A DNA stretch of 64,000 nt, taken from the NCBI GenBank assembly GCA_963817435.1, contig CAWFNY010000002.1, positions 372,001 through 436,000 of the forward strand. Direction: 5' to 3'. The notes beneath the pieces are model-generated. The model saw only the letters and a program-made list of their open reading frames with translations, did no database searches and was not told where the DNA came from. The position numbers and the translations under genes were made by a program. Position 1 is the stretch's first letter. Each line of letters starts with the position of its first letter. The stretch comes from JADJOM01 sp963817435. GTDB lineage: Bacteria > Gemmatimonadota > Gemmatimonadetes > Gemmatimonadales > GWC2-71-9. Below are positions 42,867-54,461 of the stretch, one piece after another.

Positions 42867-43499
42867 TCAAGTCCAGAACCGCTCCTGGAGCACGGCAGTC
42901 CCGGGGTGTTTGGGCACTCCGATCCGGTCGATCGTGGCCACCTCCACCACCCCGCGCACCGCGTTGGTCACGAAGAGCGGCTTGCCCGCCAGCGCCCGCC
43001 GGCCGACGCGCTGCTCCGCCACCGGCCCGGTGAGTTCCGCGATCCGCATCCGGGAGACGCCGGGAAGGATCCCGAGGCCGAGTGCCGGCGCGCAGAGGGT
43101 GTCGCCCTCCCACCAGAAGAGACACCAGATCGTGGCCTCCGCGACCTCGCCCTCCGCAGTGAGCAAGAGCGCGTCATCGGCTCCCGCGACTCGCGCCTCC
43201 TCCGCCGCCCGCGTGAACGGCGCGCGGTCGGTGGTCTTGTGGCGATACGGCCGGTGCGGGACGGCGCTGGTGTGGAGGCCCACGGGCGTGACCGGCCCGA
43301 CGGCGCGGTTCGTGACCTCGACGCCACCCGGACCGACTTCCAGGCGGTGCACCCTATCGGCGCCGCCCTCGGGGACCTCGAACGCGCCCGGAAACGGGAT
43401 GCCGAGAGTCTGACAGCTGGCCACGAGCCGGCGGAGGTGGAGATACCAGAGGGGAGCCACGCCGCCGCGGACCCGGACGGTCTCGATGAGAGCGCTCAT
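42867..43499 (-). CDS. Aminotransferase class IV, 4-amino-4-deoxychorismate lyase-like
   Basis: A 210-residue PLP-dependent fold-type IV enzyme. The start at 43499 overlaps the EamA transporter stop as ATGA. The catalytic Lys is expected in VPHRPYRHKTTDRAPF, and the phosphate/product region reads EATIWCLFWWEGDTLCAPALG, GILPGVSRMRI and FVTNAVRGVVEV. The short N-terminus and the ALIETVRVRGG opening fit PabC-type lyases, which release p-aminobenzoate for folate synthesis, rather than branched-chain aminotransferases (about 300 residues). Substrate assignment is moderate. Confidence 0.75.
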   Translation of the reverse strand: MSALIETVRVRGGVAPLWYLHLRRLVASCQTLGIPFPGAFEVPEGGADRVHRLEVGPGGVEVTNRAVGPVTPVGLHTSAVPHRPYRHKTTDRAPFTRAAEEARVAGADDALLLTAEGEVAEATIWCLFWWEGDTLCAPALGLGILPGVSRMRIAELTGPVAEQRVGRRALAGKPLFVTNAVRGVVEVATIDRIGVPKHPGTAVLQERFWT

Positions 43500-44413
43500 G
43501 GGATTTGCCCCGGCACGGCCGCGGGCATGGAGGCCCGCGGCTCCCGGCTGTCGCGCCAGGCCTTCACCAGCGTGGCGCTCATGATGAGCGCGCCGCCCGC
43601 CAGCGCCCAGGGGCCGGGGCGCTCCCCGTGCACCAGCCACGCAAACAACGGATTGAGCGCCGGCTCGAGGAACAGCAGCAGCGAGGCCTCGAAGACGGGG
43701 ACGTGGGGGATCCCGCGGGTGAGGAGATAGTACGCTAGCCCGATCTGGAAGACGCCGAGGTAGACGACGACTGCCCAGTCGGTTGCGCCATGGGCGCCTA
43801 ACGGGAACATGCTGGGCGCGGCGAGCAGAAAGGCGAGCAGATTGCCGATCGCCACCGCGGCCGCGGGAGAGCCGCCGCGGGTCCCCATCCAGCGGAGCCC
43901 AAGCAGCAGCGCCGCGTAGGTCACCCCGGAGAGGAGGGCGAGAATATTCCCCTTGAGCGGATCGGGCGCGGTGGCGAAGCTCGTCTGCCGGCCGAGAAAG
44001 AAGAAGGCCATGCCCAGCCCGACCGCAGCCATGAAGGCGAGATCGCGCCGGGTGATGGACTCCTTCAGCAGGAGCGGACCGAGCAGCAGGATGTAGAGCG
44101 GCGCGGTGGACTGCAGGAAGATGGTGTTGGCCGCCGTCGTCAGCTTGTTCGCCAGCACGAACAGGGTGAGGGTCGCCGCATAGGCGAGGGCCACCATCAC
44201 GGTCACGCCGAGTCCCTCGCGCCGGATCTGGCGCGCGGCGGGGATCAGCAGCCAGACCGCGATCGCGGCGATGCCGGAGCGGAGTCCTGTCACCTGCCAG
44301 CTGGTGAACTGCGCCGCCTTGATGGCGGCGCCGCCGGTGGAGAAGAGCAGCGCCGCCCCGAGAATCTCGAGCCGCGCGGTGCCCCGGGACGGACCGTGCC
44401 CTGGACTGCCCAT
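43496..44413 (-). CDS. EamA (DMT) family transporter
   Basis: A 305-residue inner-membrane protein with ten predicted helices in two EamA halves (about 15-140 and 155-285). Typical features are LGAALLFSTGGAAIKAAQFTSWQV, LTTAANTIFLQSTAPLYILLLGPLLLKE and the second-half LLLFLEPALNPLFAWLVHGERPG. DMT carriers export small metabolites; the substrate is not readable. It begins 1 bp after the ABC-F stop and overlaps the PabC-like gene by four bases, so these are one transcription unit. Confidence 0.88.
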   Translation of the reverse strand: MGSPGHGPSRGTARLEILGAALLFSTGGAAIKAAQFTSWQVTGLRSGIAAIAVWLLIPAARQIRREGLGVTVMVALAYAATLTLFVLANKLTTAANTIFLQSTAPLYILLLGPLLLKESITRRDLAFMAAVGLGMAFFFLGRQTSFATAPDPLKGNILALLSGVTYAALLLGLRWMGTRGGSPAAAVAIGNLLAFLLAAPSMFPLGAHGATDWAVVVYLGVFQIGLAYYLLTRGIPHVPVFEASLLLFLEPALNPLFAWLVHGERPGPWALAGGALIMSATLVKAWRDSREPRASMPAAVPGQIP

Positions 44414-44414
44414 G

Positions 44415-46373
<1,959 letters not shown>

Positions 46374-46403
46374 GAGGCGGGGAATTATAGCCGACTCAGG
46401 TCC

Positions 46404-48197
46404 TCAACTGACATCCCGAGGATGCGACGCGAGTGACCGGAGCCGCCGGCTCGCCTTGTAGGGGAAGATGTCCACGACTTCACCCACCTCCGCCAGCCGC
46501 TGCATGCGGCGCCAGTAGTCGGCGCTCAGAAGGTCGCCATGCGCGGCCATGAAGGCCTCGCCGATCCGGCCCGGAAGGGTGAGAAAGGCCCGGAACTCCT
46601 CGGGGAAGATGTCGTGCTCTCCGACCGAGAACCACGGCTCGGCGCTGTATTCGTCCTCGTCGTGCCGGGCCTGGGGGATGTCGCGGAAGTTGCATTCGGT
46701 GAGCAGGCAGAGCTCGTCGTAGTCGTAGAAGATCACCCGCTCGTTGCGGGTGACGCCGAAGTTCTTGAGCAGCATGTCGCCCGTGAAGATGTTGGCGGCG
46801 GCGAGATCCTTGATGCACTGGCCGTAGTCGAGCACCGCGTCGATGGCACGAGCCTCGCCCACCTGGCGGAGATAGAGGTTGAGCGGCGTGACCCGCCGCT
46901 CGGTATAGAGATGCCGGATGACCACCTGCTCGCCCTCCACCCGTACGGTGTCGGCGCACTCCGCGCCGAGCTCCTCCATCAGGTCCGGCGCGAAGCGGGC
47001 CCGGTCGAAGGCGAGGCCCTCGAACTCCTGGGCGTCGGCGAGCCGCCCGACGCGGTCGCGCACGAAGACCAGGTGGTATTTCTCCATCACCTGCTGCCGG
47101 GTGGTCTGCTTGGGCGGTCCGAAGCGGTCCTTGATGATCTTGAAGACCACATTGAGGCTGGGCAGGGCGAATACCGCCATGACGAGCCCCTTGTCCCCTT
47201 CCGCCACGACGAAGCGCGCGTCGTGCGCCTCCATGTGCCGGAGCAGCGCCCGCACCAGCTCGGTCTTCCCGTGCTTGTGGTAGCCGATCGAGGTATAGAG
47301 CTCCTCGAGGGGCTTGCGCGGCATCAGCGAGCGGAGAAACTCGACCATCGCCCGGGGACAGTCCATCTCCACGTGGAAGTAGGATCGGGTGAACGAGAAG
47401 ACCACGCTGATCTCGTCCGCCGAGGTGAGGGCCGCGTCCACGCGGATGCCGCCGCCATCATGCACGATCGCGAGCACCAGGGGCAGGACGCCCTCGCTGG
47501 TACGCACCCGTCCGATGAGGTAGGCGCCCTTGTTCCGGTAGAATGGCACCCCGACCATCTCGATGCTCTCGAGGGTCGCCGGCCGGGGCTGCCGGGCCAG
47601 GTCCTCGGCGAGGACCCGAGCGATCAGCAGGGCATCGGCGTCGCGGCCGGGGTAGCGGGTGGCGAACGGCAGATCCGCCAGGAGCTCGCGGATCATCGCC
47701 TCCAATGTCCGTCCGCCCGCATGGACGCGGAGTGACTGCGCCGACGTCAGCGGGCGGAGTTCCTGGAAGTCGCGGTCATCGAAGTAGACGCCGGCCTCGG
47801 GACCGACGGCCCGGAGCACCTGCCGTACGACGGAGTTGAAGAAGGTGAAGGCCAGCTCGGCATCGAGGCGCGGCGCGGCCTCGCGGGCGTAGGCCTGGCG
47901 GAGCGCGACCCACAGCGGCATGTCCCCGGTCGAGTCGCCGAGCGACTTGCGAAGATCCTGCACGCACCAGCTCACGAACTGCCGGTAGAGTGTCAGGCGC
48001 TCGGCCGCGTCCTGCTGGCCGCCGCGCCAGTCACGCAGGAGGAAGCGCGCCTCGGCGCGGCGGGTGATGAGGCGGAACTGGGCCTGATGGGCATCGAAGA
48101 CCGCGAGGATGCCCCGCGCGGCATCGGTCACCCTCCCCTGCCGGGCCAGGGAGTCGCGAAGGGGTTGAAGCGGGTCGGGATTGGGGTAGGCGCCCAT
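46404..48197 (-). CDS. aceK: Isocitrate dehydrogenase kinase/phosphatase
   Basis: A 597-residue bifunctional enzyme that switches isocitrate dehydrogenase off and on by Ser phosphorylation, directing carbon to the glyoxylate shunt. The length matches AceK (about 580). Signatures include GVPFYRNKGAYLIGRV, FHVEMDCPRAMVEFLRSLMPRKP, ELYTSIGYHKHGKTELVR, VFKIIKDRFGPPKQTTR and the catalytic-loop region FTGDMLLKNFGVTRNERVIFYDYDEL. It is divergent from icd with only 36 bp between the start codons. No aceA or aceB is in the window. Neither start has a clear Shine-Dalgarno sequence. Confidence 0.95.
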   Translation of the reverse strand: MGAYPNPDPLQPLRDSLARQGRVTDAARGILAVFDAHQAQFRLITRRAEARFLLRDWRGGQQDAAERLTLYRQFVSWCVQDLRKSLGDSTGDMPLWVALRQAYAREAAPRLDAELAFTFFNSVVRQVLRAVGPEAGVYFDDRDFQELRPLTSAQSLRVHAGGRTLEAMIRELLADLPFATRYPGRDADALLIARVLAEDLARQPRPATLESIEMVGVPFYRNKGAYLIGRVRTSEGVLPLVLAIVHDGGGIRVDAALTSADEISVVFSFTRSYFHVEMDCPRAMVEFLRSLMPRKPLEELYTSIGYHKHGKTELVRALLRHMEAHDARFVVAEGDKGLVMAVFALPSLNVVFKIIKDRFGPPKQTTRQQVMEKYHLVFVRDRVGRLADAQEFEGLAFDRARFAPDLMEELGAECADTVRVEGEQVVIRHLYTERRVTPLNLYLRQVGEARAIDAVLDYGQCIKDLAAANIFTGDMLLKNFGVTRNERVIFYDYDELCLLTECNFRDIPQARHDEDEYSAEPWFSVGEHDIFPEEFRAFLTLPGRIGEAFMAAHGDLLSADYWRRMQRLAEVGEVVDIFPYKASRRLRSLASHPRDVS

Positions 48198-48233
48198 GGT
48201 ATATTGTTTTCAACTTACTCCCGAATCGAACCC
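48198..48233. promoter_or_regulatory. 36-bp aceK-icd divergent intergenic region
   Basis: The only non-coding DNA between the two start codons. It holds TATATT (48200-48205), a possible -10 box for icd, and its complement AATATA close to the aceK start. At least one promoter must extend into the opposite coding sequence. Exact elements cannot be assigned by eye. Confidence 0.45.
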
Positions 48234-49484
<1,251 letters not shown>

Positions 49485-49553
49485 CGCCAGCTTGTCAGCC
49501 GACGTCAGGAGATCCTCTGACAGCGCTGCGTACTGGATCAAGTACACTCAGAG

Positions 49554-49585
49554 GGCCGGCCGCTTGACAGCGACCGGCCTTCGCC
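49554..49585 (+). terminator. Terminator after icd
   Basis: GGCCGG-C-CGCT pairs with AGCG-A-CCGGCC around TGAC (49554-49579), with one mismatch, followed by TTCGCC. It lies about 70 bp after the icd stop. The T-tract is poor, so confidence is moderate. Confidence 0.5.
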
Positions 49586-49670
49586 GTAAATCGGTCACGC
49601 CTCACCGGTTCCAGCCCACATCACGCGGGAAGTCGCCGTCGCACCCTATCAGCACAAGGGAGGCTTGACC

Positions 49671-50198
49671 ATGTCGCAACTCGTCGCGCTGTCGCTGAGC
49701 ATCGGGATCCTGGGGGGGGTCGCCACTTTCGTCTTCCTCAAGTTCCTGACCAGCTACCTGATCTGGGCCGCGTTCATCGCGTGGGGCTGCTACTTCGCCA
49801 CCGGCGGCAACAACGAGGCACTGAAGAACACGATCGTCTGCAACGTGTTCGGTGCGATCGTGGCCTGGGTGGCCGCGCTCATCCTCGTGTCGGTACCCAT
49901 GGGCGACACCCTGGGCATGCCGCTCTGGGCCGGCGTCGTGGTGGGCGCCACGGTCCTCGCGCTCTGTCTCGCGGCGCACGTCAAGGCACTCGCCACGATT
50001 CCGGCGAGCGTCTACGGCTACGCCAGCGTCTTCGCCTTCCTGCTCGGCGGCGGCGGCGCCAATCTCACCAAAGACAGCCTTATGTCGACAAGCCCCAAGC
50101 AGAACGCCCTCATCGCCGTGGCCGTCTCGATGGTGGTCGGCGCACTGTTCGGACTCCTGTCAGGCAAGATGAGCGGCGCCCTGACCAAGAAGGCCTGA
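49671..50198 (+). CDS. DUF1097 family membrane protein
   Basis: A 175-residue inner-membrane protein with five helices. It resembles the DUF1097 (YcdZ-like) family: LTSYLIWAAFIAWGCYFATGGNNEALKNTIVCNVFGAI, PLWAGVVVGATVLALCLAAHV and AFLLGGGGAN. The ATG at 49671 is preferred to the TTG two codons before because AAGGGAGG lies 7 bp upstream. The function of the family is not established. It is transcribed alone, with terminators on both sides. Confidence 0.8.
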   Translation: MSQLVALSLSIGILGGVATFVFLKFLTSYLIWAAFIAWGCYFATGGNNEALKNTIVCNVFGAIVAWVAALILVSVPMGDTLGMPLWAGVVVGATVLALCLAAHVKALATIPASVYGYASVFAFLLGGGGANLTKDSLMSTSPKQNALIAVAVSMVVGALFGLLSGKMSGALTKKA

Positions 50199-50226
50199 GC
50201 GCAGCTCCGTTCGCAGACGACGGTCG

Positions 50227-50262
50227 GAGGCGGGGAGATCCCCCGCCTCTAATCGTTTCTTC
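50227..50262 (+). terminator. Terminator after DUF1097 gene
   Basis: GAGGCGGGG (50227-50235) pairs perfectly with CCCCGCCTC (50241-50249) and is followed by TAATCGTTTCTT. It lies 28 bp after the stop codon. Confidence 0.75.
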
Positions 50263-50263
50263 A

Positions 50264-50291
50264 TTGAATCATCATCGGCAGATGATATTAT
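50264..50291 (+). promoter_or_regulatory. Promoter with overlapping inverted repeat before NnrS-like gene
   Basis: TTGAAT (50264-50269) and TATTAT (50286-50291) are 16 bp apart. The spacer contains ATCATC-GGCA-GATGAT (50271-50286), a dyad in the position expected of a repressor site. NO-responsive Rrf2/NsrR-type regulators bind dyads of this general form, and the neighbouring genes fit NO stress. The regulator identity is inferred. Confidence 0.45.
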
Positions 50292-50318
50292 CCGGTCCAT
50301 GCACGCCCGGACCGGAAC

Positions 50319-51644
50319 ATGACCGACCCGCAACGCCGCTCCACCCCGCCCTCGGCAGCCGCCGCCAGCCGCAGCCTGCCACTGGCACAGCCCGGCCCGC
50401 CACCGTTTCCGATCATCGCCGGCCACTTCGCCGCCGGCTTCGGCTGGGCGATTCTCGGCACTGCCGGACTCGTCTGGCTCGCGCCGGTGCTCGCGTCGGG
50501 GAGCTTTCTCGATCCGCGGGCACTCGGGCTGACGCATCTGTTCACGCTCGGATGGATCACCACCATCATCATGGGGGTGCTCTACCAGATCTTCCCGGCC
50601 ATGCTCGGCGTCGCCGCGAGGAGTCTCCGTGTCGCCCGCTTCTCGTTCGCGGCGCAAGTCGCAGGCACCGCAATGCTCGCCTGCGGACTGCTGCTCGGCT
50701 CCCGCCTCGTGCAGAGCGCCGGCTGGACGCTGCTCTTCGCGGCGCTCTACGGCGTGGCGTGGAACTTCCTGCCCCAGAACCGCAAGGCGGGCCGCAACCG
50801 CCAGCTCGGCATCTACATCTCGTACGCCCACATGGGCCTCGGCTTCGCGATGCTGATCGGCGGTGCCCGGATCGGGGACGCGCTGGGCTGGTGGACGACG
50901 CCGAGGCTCCCGCTGCTCGCGGCGCATTTCCACTTTGGCGCGGTGGGATTCGCCTCGATGACCGTGGCGGGGCTCGGGAGCCGGATGCTCCCGATGTTCC
51001 TTGGAACCATCGATGCACCGGCGTGGCCGCACCGCGCCCTGCCACGCATCCTCGCCAGCGGCACCGTGCTGTTCGCCGCGGGTGAGATCGCCGGCATCCG
51101 CTGGCTCGCGCTCGGCGGCGCGGCGGCGATGGTCGCGGGCGCACTCATCTTCCTCTGGCTGTCGCTCCGATGGTACCGGGGCCGCGCGCGCCGCGCGCTG
51201 GATCCCGCGACAACGCTCACCCTCACCGCGCTGGGCTGGCTGGCACTCGCGCTACCGATGGGATGCATCGCGATCGCGCGCGGACCACGCGCCGGCGGCA
51301 TCCTCATCGCCTACGTGGCGCTGCTGCTCCTCGGGTGGCTGAGTGCATTCATTCTCGGAGTGTCGTATCGGGTGCTGCCTACACTCACGTGGCACCACCG
51401 TTTCGCCGCCCGCGCGGGGCAGCCGGGGACGCCCGCGCTGCCGCAGATGGTGCTGCCGATCCTCGGATGGGTGACGGTGGCACTGCACACAACCGGACTC
51501 GGCCTGCTCACCATCGGGTTCGTCACCTCGAACCAGCAACTGGCTCGAGGGGGAGCACTGCTCCTCCTCGGCTCGATCCTCAGCACCACCGCGCATCACC
51601 TTCGTCTCGCACTCGTGGGACGCACCAGGAGAGGACCCGCATGA
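50319..51644 (+). CDS. NnrS / oxidase subunit I-like polytopic membrane protein
   Basis: A 441-residue protein with about twelve membrane helices. Conserved His residues recall heme-copper oxidase subunit I relatives and NnrS: GHFAAGFGWAI, LTHLFTLGWITTIIMGVLYQIFP, AHFHFGAVGFASMTVAGLGSRM, LTWHHRF and HTTGLGLLTIGF. Such proteins are often linked to NO metabolism. It is followed by a DUF542 gene with an ATGA overlap, supporting a role in NO or iron-sulfur stress. A seven-codon frame (50299-50322) ends at its start codon. Subfamily assignment is uncertain. Confidence 0.65.
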   Translation: MTDPQRRSTPPSAAAASRSLPLAQPGPPPFPIIAGHFAAGFGWAILGTAGLVWLAPVLASGSFLDPRALGLTHLFTLGWITTIIMGVLYQIFPAMLGVAARSLRVARFSFAAQVAGTAMLACGLLLGSRLVQSAGWTLLFAALYGVAWNFLPQNRKAGRNRQLGIYISYAHMGLGFAMLIGGARIGDALGWWTTPRLPLLAAHFHFGAVGFASMTVAGLGSRMLPMFLGTIDAPAWPHRALPRILASGTVLFAAGEIAGIRWLALGGAAAMVAGALIFLWLSLRWYRGRARRALDPATTLTLTALGWLALALPMGCIAIARGPRAGGILIAYVALLLLGWLSAFILGVSYRVLPTLTWHHRFAARAGQPGTPALPQMVLPILGWVTVALHTTGLGLLTIGFVTSNQQLARGGALLLLGSILSTTAHHLRLALVGRTRRGPA

Positions 51645-51850
51645 CGATCCATACCTCGATTCAGCCGGACATGACCGTGGCCCACATCGTCGAACAGTGG
51701 CCGGCGGCGATGCCAGTCTTCGCGCGGCACGGCATCGACCTCTGCTGTGGCGGCACGAAGACGCTCGGCCTCGTGGCCCAGGCGCACGGCCTCGACCTGC
51801 AGGGCCTCATCGAGGAGCTGGCGGACGCAGTGGAGGTCGAAGAGGAGTGA
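51641..51850 (+). CDS. DUF542 (ScdA/RIC N-terminal) domain protein
   Basis: A 69-residue protein consisting only of the DUF542 domain found at the N-terminus of iron-sulfur repair proteins (RIC/ScdA/YtfE). The conserved block is VAHIVEQWPAAMPVFARHGID followed by LCCGGTKTLGLVAQAHGLD, with the paired Cys after Leu. The hemerythrin-like di-iron half of full RIC proteins is missing. It overlaps the upstream membrane protein stop by four bases (ATGA), so the two are coupled. The role is presumably NO or iron-sulfur stress. Confidence 0.85.
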   Translation: MTIHTSIQPDMTVAHIVEQWPAAMPVFARHGIDLCCGGTKTLGLVAQAHGLDLQGLIEELADAVEVEEE

Positions 51851-51917
51851 GGTCTGGCGGGAACGCGAGTCTCCACCAGTGCCTGTACCGGGTGCGGCGG
51901 GGACTTAGCTTTCGGTC

Positions 51918-52337
51918 ATGACCGAAGCCCTCGACAAGATCGTCCGCCGCTTCAAGGCCTCCGACAAGCAGACGCGGCTCGAGCTGCTGCTCGACTACAG
52001 CAAGAAGCTGCCTCCCCTCCCCGAGAAGTACCACGCGGCACGGGACCATGGGCTGAATCGCGTCCCGGAATGCCAGTCACCGGTGTTCCTGTTCATGGAG
52101 CTGGCCAACGGAGGCGTGGTCCTGCACGCGGACGCCCCGCGTGAAGCGCCGACTGTCCGGGGGTTCGTGTCGCTGCTGACGAAGGGATTGAACGGCGCGA
52201 GCGTGGCCGAGGCGCAGGCGCTCCCCGGAGACCTGCTGGATCAGCTCGGGCTCACGGAGGCGCTGGGGATGACCCGGATGCACGGCCTGACCGCCATGGT
52301 GGGCCGGATAAAACGGATGGCGGGGGAATTAGCGTAG
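51918..52337 (+). CDS. sufE: SufE family sulfur-acceptor protein
   Basis: A 139-residue cytoplasmic protein that accepts persulfide sulfur from a SufS-type cysteine desulfurase for iron-sulfur cluster assembly. The active Cys is in NRVPECQSPVFLFMEL, and the family C-terminal LGLTEALGMTRMHGLTAMVGRIK is intact. No sufS or sufBCD is in the window. It is convergent with a rhodanese gene, another sulfur-transfer enzyme, and separated from it by a shared hairpin. Confidence 0.92.
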   Translation: MTEALDKIVRRFKASDKQTRLELLLDYSKKLPPLPEKYHAARDHGLNRVPECQSPVFLFMELANGGVVLHADAPREAPTVRGFVSLLTKGLNGASVAEAQALPGDLLDQLGLTEALGMTRMHGLTAMVGRIKRMAGELA

Positions 52338-52349
52338 GCAGAGGAATTA

Positions 52350-52381
52350 CCGCAGGCGGGCACGGCCCTGCGCGCCTGCGG
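52350..52381. terminator. Shared hairpin between convergent sufE and rhodanese genes
   Basis: CCGCAGGCG (52350-52358) pairs with CGCCTGCGG (52373-52381). It lies within 13 bp of both stop codons. No T-run is present on either strand, so it may stop transcription only weakly. Confidence 0.5.
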
Positions 52382-52393
52382 CAATGCCCCGCA

Positions 52394-53284
52394 TCACTTC
52401 TCGATGGGCAGCCTGACGCCGTTGCCCCACTCCGTCCACGACCCATCGTAGTTCCGCACCTTCCTGAAACCGAGCAGATAGGTCAGCGCGAACCAGGTAT
52501 GGGACGACCGCTCGCCGATGCGGCAGTAGGCGATCGTCTCGTGCTCCGGCTTGAGCCCCTGCTCCTCGACATAGAGTCGGGTGAGTTCGTTCGCCGGGCG
52601 GAAGCAGTGGGTGTCGGGATTGACGGCACGGGCCCAGGGCACCGACTTCGCGCCGGGAATATGCCCGCCGCGCATCGCCCCTTCGTTGGGATAGTCGGGC
52701 ATGTGCAGCCGCGTGCCCAGGAACTCCTCCGGACTGCGCACGTCCACCAGCTGGCCCTTGGTCTCCAGATGCGCGAGCACGTCGTCCCGAAAGGCGCGGA
52801 TCGCGCTGTCGTTCCGCTCGCCCACCGTGATGTTGCCGGCCGGATAGCTCGGCACATCCGTCGTCAGCTCTCTTCCCTCGTCTGCCCATCTCGCCCGGCC
52901 GCCATCCATGAGCTTGAGCCTGGTCAGGCCGAAGAGCTGGAAGACCCAGAACGCGTAGGTCGCCCACCAGTTGTTCTTGTCCCCGTAGAACACGATCGTC
53001 GTGTCGGCGTTGATGCCCTTGGCACGGAGCAGCCGCTGGAACCGCTCGCGATCGAGGTAGTCACGGGTGACGGGGTCGTTGAGGTCGGTTACCCAGTCGA
53101 TCTTGAGGGCGCCGGGGACATGGCCGATCTCATAGAGCAGCAGGTCCTCGTCCGACTCGAGGATGCGGACGGAGGGGTCACCGAGATGGGCGGCCACCCA
53201 GTCGGTCGAGACGAGGACATCGGGCCTGGCGTAGCCGCGGGATTCGATCGGAGTGACGGCGGGAAGGGTCCTGGCTTCGGTCAT
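52394..53284 (-). CDS. Thiosulfate/3-mercaptopyruvate sulfurtransferase (tandem rhodanese)
   Basis: A 296-residue protein with two rhodanese domains. The inactive N-terminal one (about 20-150) includes VSTDWVAAHLGDPSVRILESDED and IVFYGDKNNWWATYAFWVF. The C-terminal one (about 165-290) has active-site loop IAYCRIGERSSHTWF. The CRIGERS loop resembles thiosulfate:cyanide sulfurtransferase (CRxGxR) rather than mercaptopyruvate transferase (CGxGVT). It has no signal peptide. It transfers sulfane sulfur to an acceptor, possibly in the same sulfur network as the neighbouring SufE. Confidence 0.9.
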   Translation of the reverse strand: MTEARTLPAVTPIESRGYARPDVLVSTDWVAAHLGDPSVRILESDEDLLLYEIGHVPGALKIDWVTDLNDPVTRDYLDRERFQRLLRAKGINADTTIVFYGDKNNWWATYAFWVFQLFGLTRLKLMDGGRARWADEGRELTTDVPSYPAGNITVGERNDSAIRAFRDDVLAHLETKGQLVDVRSPEEFLGTRLHMPDYPNEGAMRGGHIPGAKSVPWARAVNPDTHCFRPANELTRLYVEEQGLKPEHETIAYCRIGERSSHTWFALTYLLGFRKVRNYDGSWTEWGNGVRLPIEK

Positions 53285-53339
53285 ACAATACTCGGCGGCG
53301 GGTTGCAGCAGGGAAATTCTCTGCTGTCCGCAAATACGA

Positions 53340-54461
53340 TCAGGTCAGTCGTGATGTCAAGCTGATGCCGCCGGCGGCAGCCGCCCGCATCATCACCTCG
53401 CTGAAGGCGGAGACGACCCGGGGATCGAACTGGGTGACCGCGCTGCGCTCCAGTTCGAGAAGCGCCGAGGCCGGATCACGGGGCGCGCGGTCGGGGCGCG
53501 GGGCCAGCAGCGCGTCAAATGCGTCACAGACGGCTACCACCCGGCTCAGCAGATGCGCCTCGCGCGGGTAGTTGAGTCGCGGGTAGCCCGCCCCGTCCTG
53601 ACGGAGGTGATGCTCGTAGGCGACGACCGCGGCGGTCTCCATCGCCTCGCCATGCCGAAGCAGCAGCCGCGCCCCCTCGAGCGGATGCCCGCGTACCCGC
53701 GCCCGGTCGGTGCCGGTGAAGCGATCGGCGCTCATCAGCTCGGCGGGGAGCCGAGCCATCCCGATGTCGTGCAGCAGCGCCGCGAGTCCGCACTCCCGAC
53801 GTTCATCGGGTCCGAGGCCGAAGGCATCCGCCACGCGCAGCGCCAGCAGCGCGGTGTTGATCGCGTGTGCCGGCTGGTACGCCTCGCGGTCGAACACCTG
53901 CACCAGCGGAAGCGGCGCGCCCGGCTCGTCCGCCAGCAGGGCGCCGAGAGAGGCGACGACGGCGTGGACGTCCCCCAGCGGCAGGCGCTCGCCCCGTTCG
54001 GCGGCGGCAAACAGCAGGCGGATGACGCCCAGTTCATCGCTCAGCGGATACGGTGCGTCGGCATCGGCAGGTTCGTCAGCGAGCGAAGGTCCCCAGCGAA
54101 GCCCGTCGGGGGCGAGGCGTGGTCCCAGTCCTCCCTCCGGCATCAGCCCGGCGGCGTAGTCCAGGAAGGCGGCGAGCGCGGCCGGCGCGGGGGTACCGGT
54201 GATTTCCAGGTCGGCGATGCCTCGCCTGGCGAACCGGGCAGCCCAGGGCCACTCCTCGAACTCGGCCAGCGGGAGGGCGCCATACGCCACGCCATCCCGG
54301 GAAAAGCCGAAGCGCGGGCGGGGATCGACCAGGAGCAGTTCTGTCAGGCGAAGCGCGCAGATCTCGTCGGCGCTGCGCCGGATCGCGACATCGGTGAAGC
54401 CGTCCTGGCGGACCGCAAGCGCATGGCCGAGGGCCCTGAGGAAGCGCGGGGCGTGCTGCAT
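53340..54461 (-). CDS. HD-GYP domain protein
   Basis: A 373-residue protein with a C-terminal HD-GYP domain (about 195-350): HAINTALLALRVADAFGL, ALLHDIGMARLP, RVRGHPLEGARLLLRHGE and YEHHLRQDGAGYPR. These supply the HD pair and the HHxxxDGxGYP motif of cyclic-di-GMP phosphodiesterases. The N-terminal 190 residues have no domain I recognise and lack membrane segments. The gene overlaps the stop of the upstream HEAT-repeat gene by one base, so the two proteins are made together and probably interact. Confidence 0.85.
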   Translation of the reverse strand: MQHAPRFLRALGHALAVRQDGFTDVAIRRSADEICALRLTELLLVDPRPRFGFSRDGVAYGALPLAEFEEWPWAARFARRGIADLEITGTPAPAALAAFLDYAAGLMPEGGLGPRLAPDGLRWGPSLADEPADADAPYPLSDELGVIRLLFAAAERGERLPLGDVHAVVASLGALLADEPGAPLPLVQVFDREAYQPAHAINTALLALRVADAFGLGPDERRECGLAALLHDIGMARLPAELMSADRFTGTDRARVRGHPLEGARLLLRHGEAMETAAVVAYEHHLRQDGAGYPRLNYPREAHLLSRVVAVCDAFDALLAPRPDRAPRDPASALLELERSAVTQFDPRVVSAFSEVMMRAAAAGGISLTSRLT

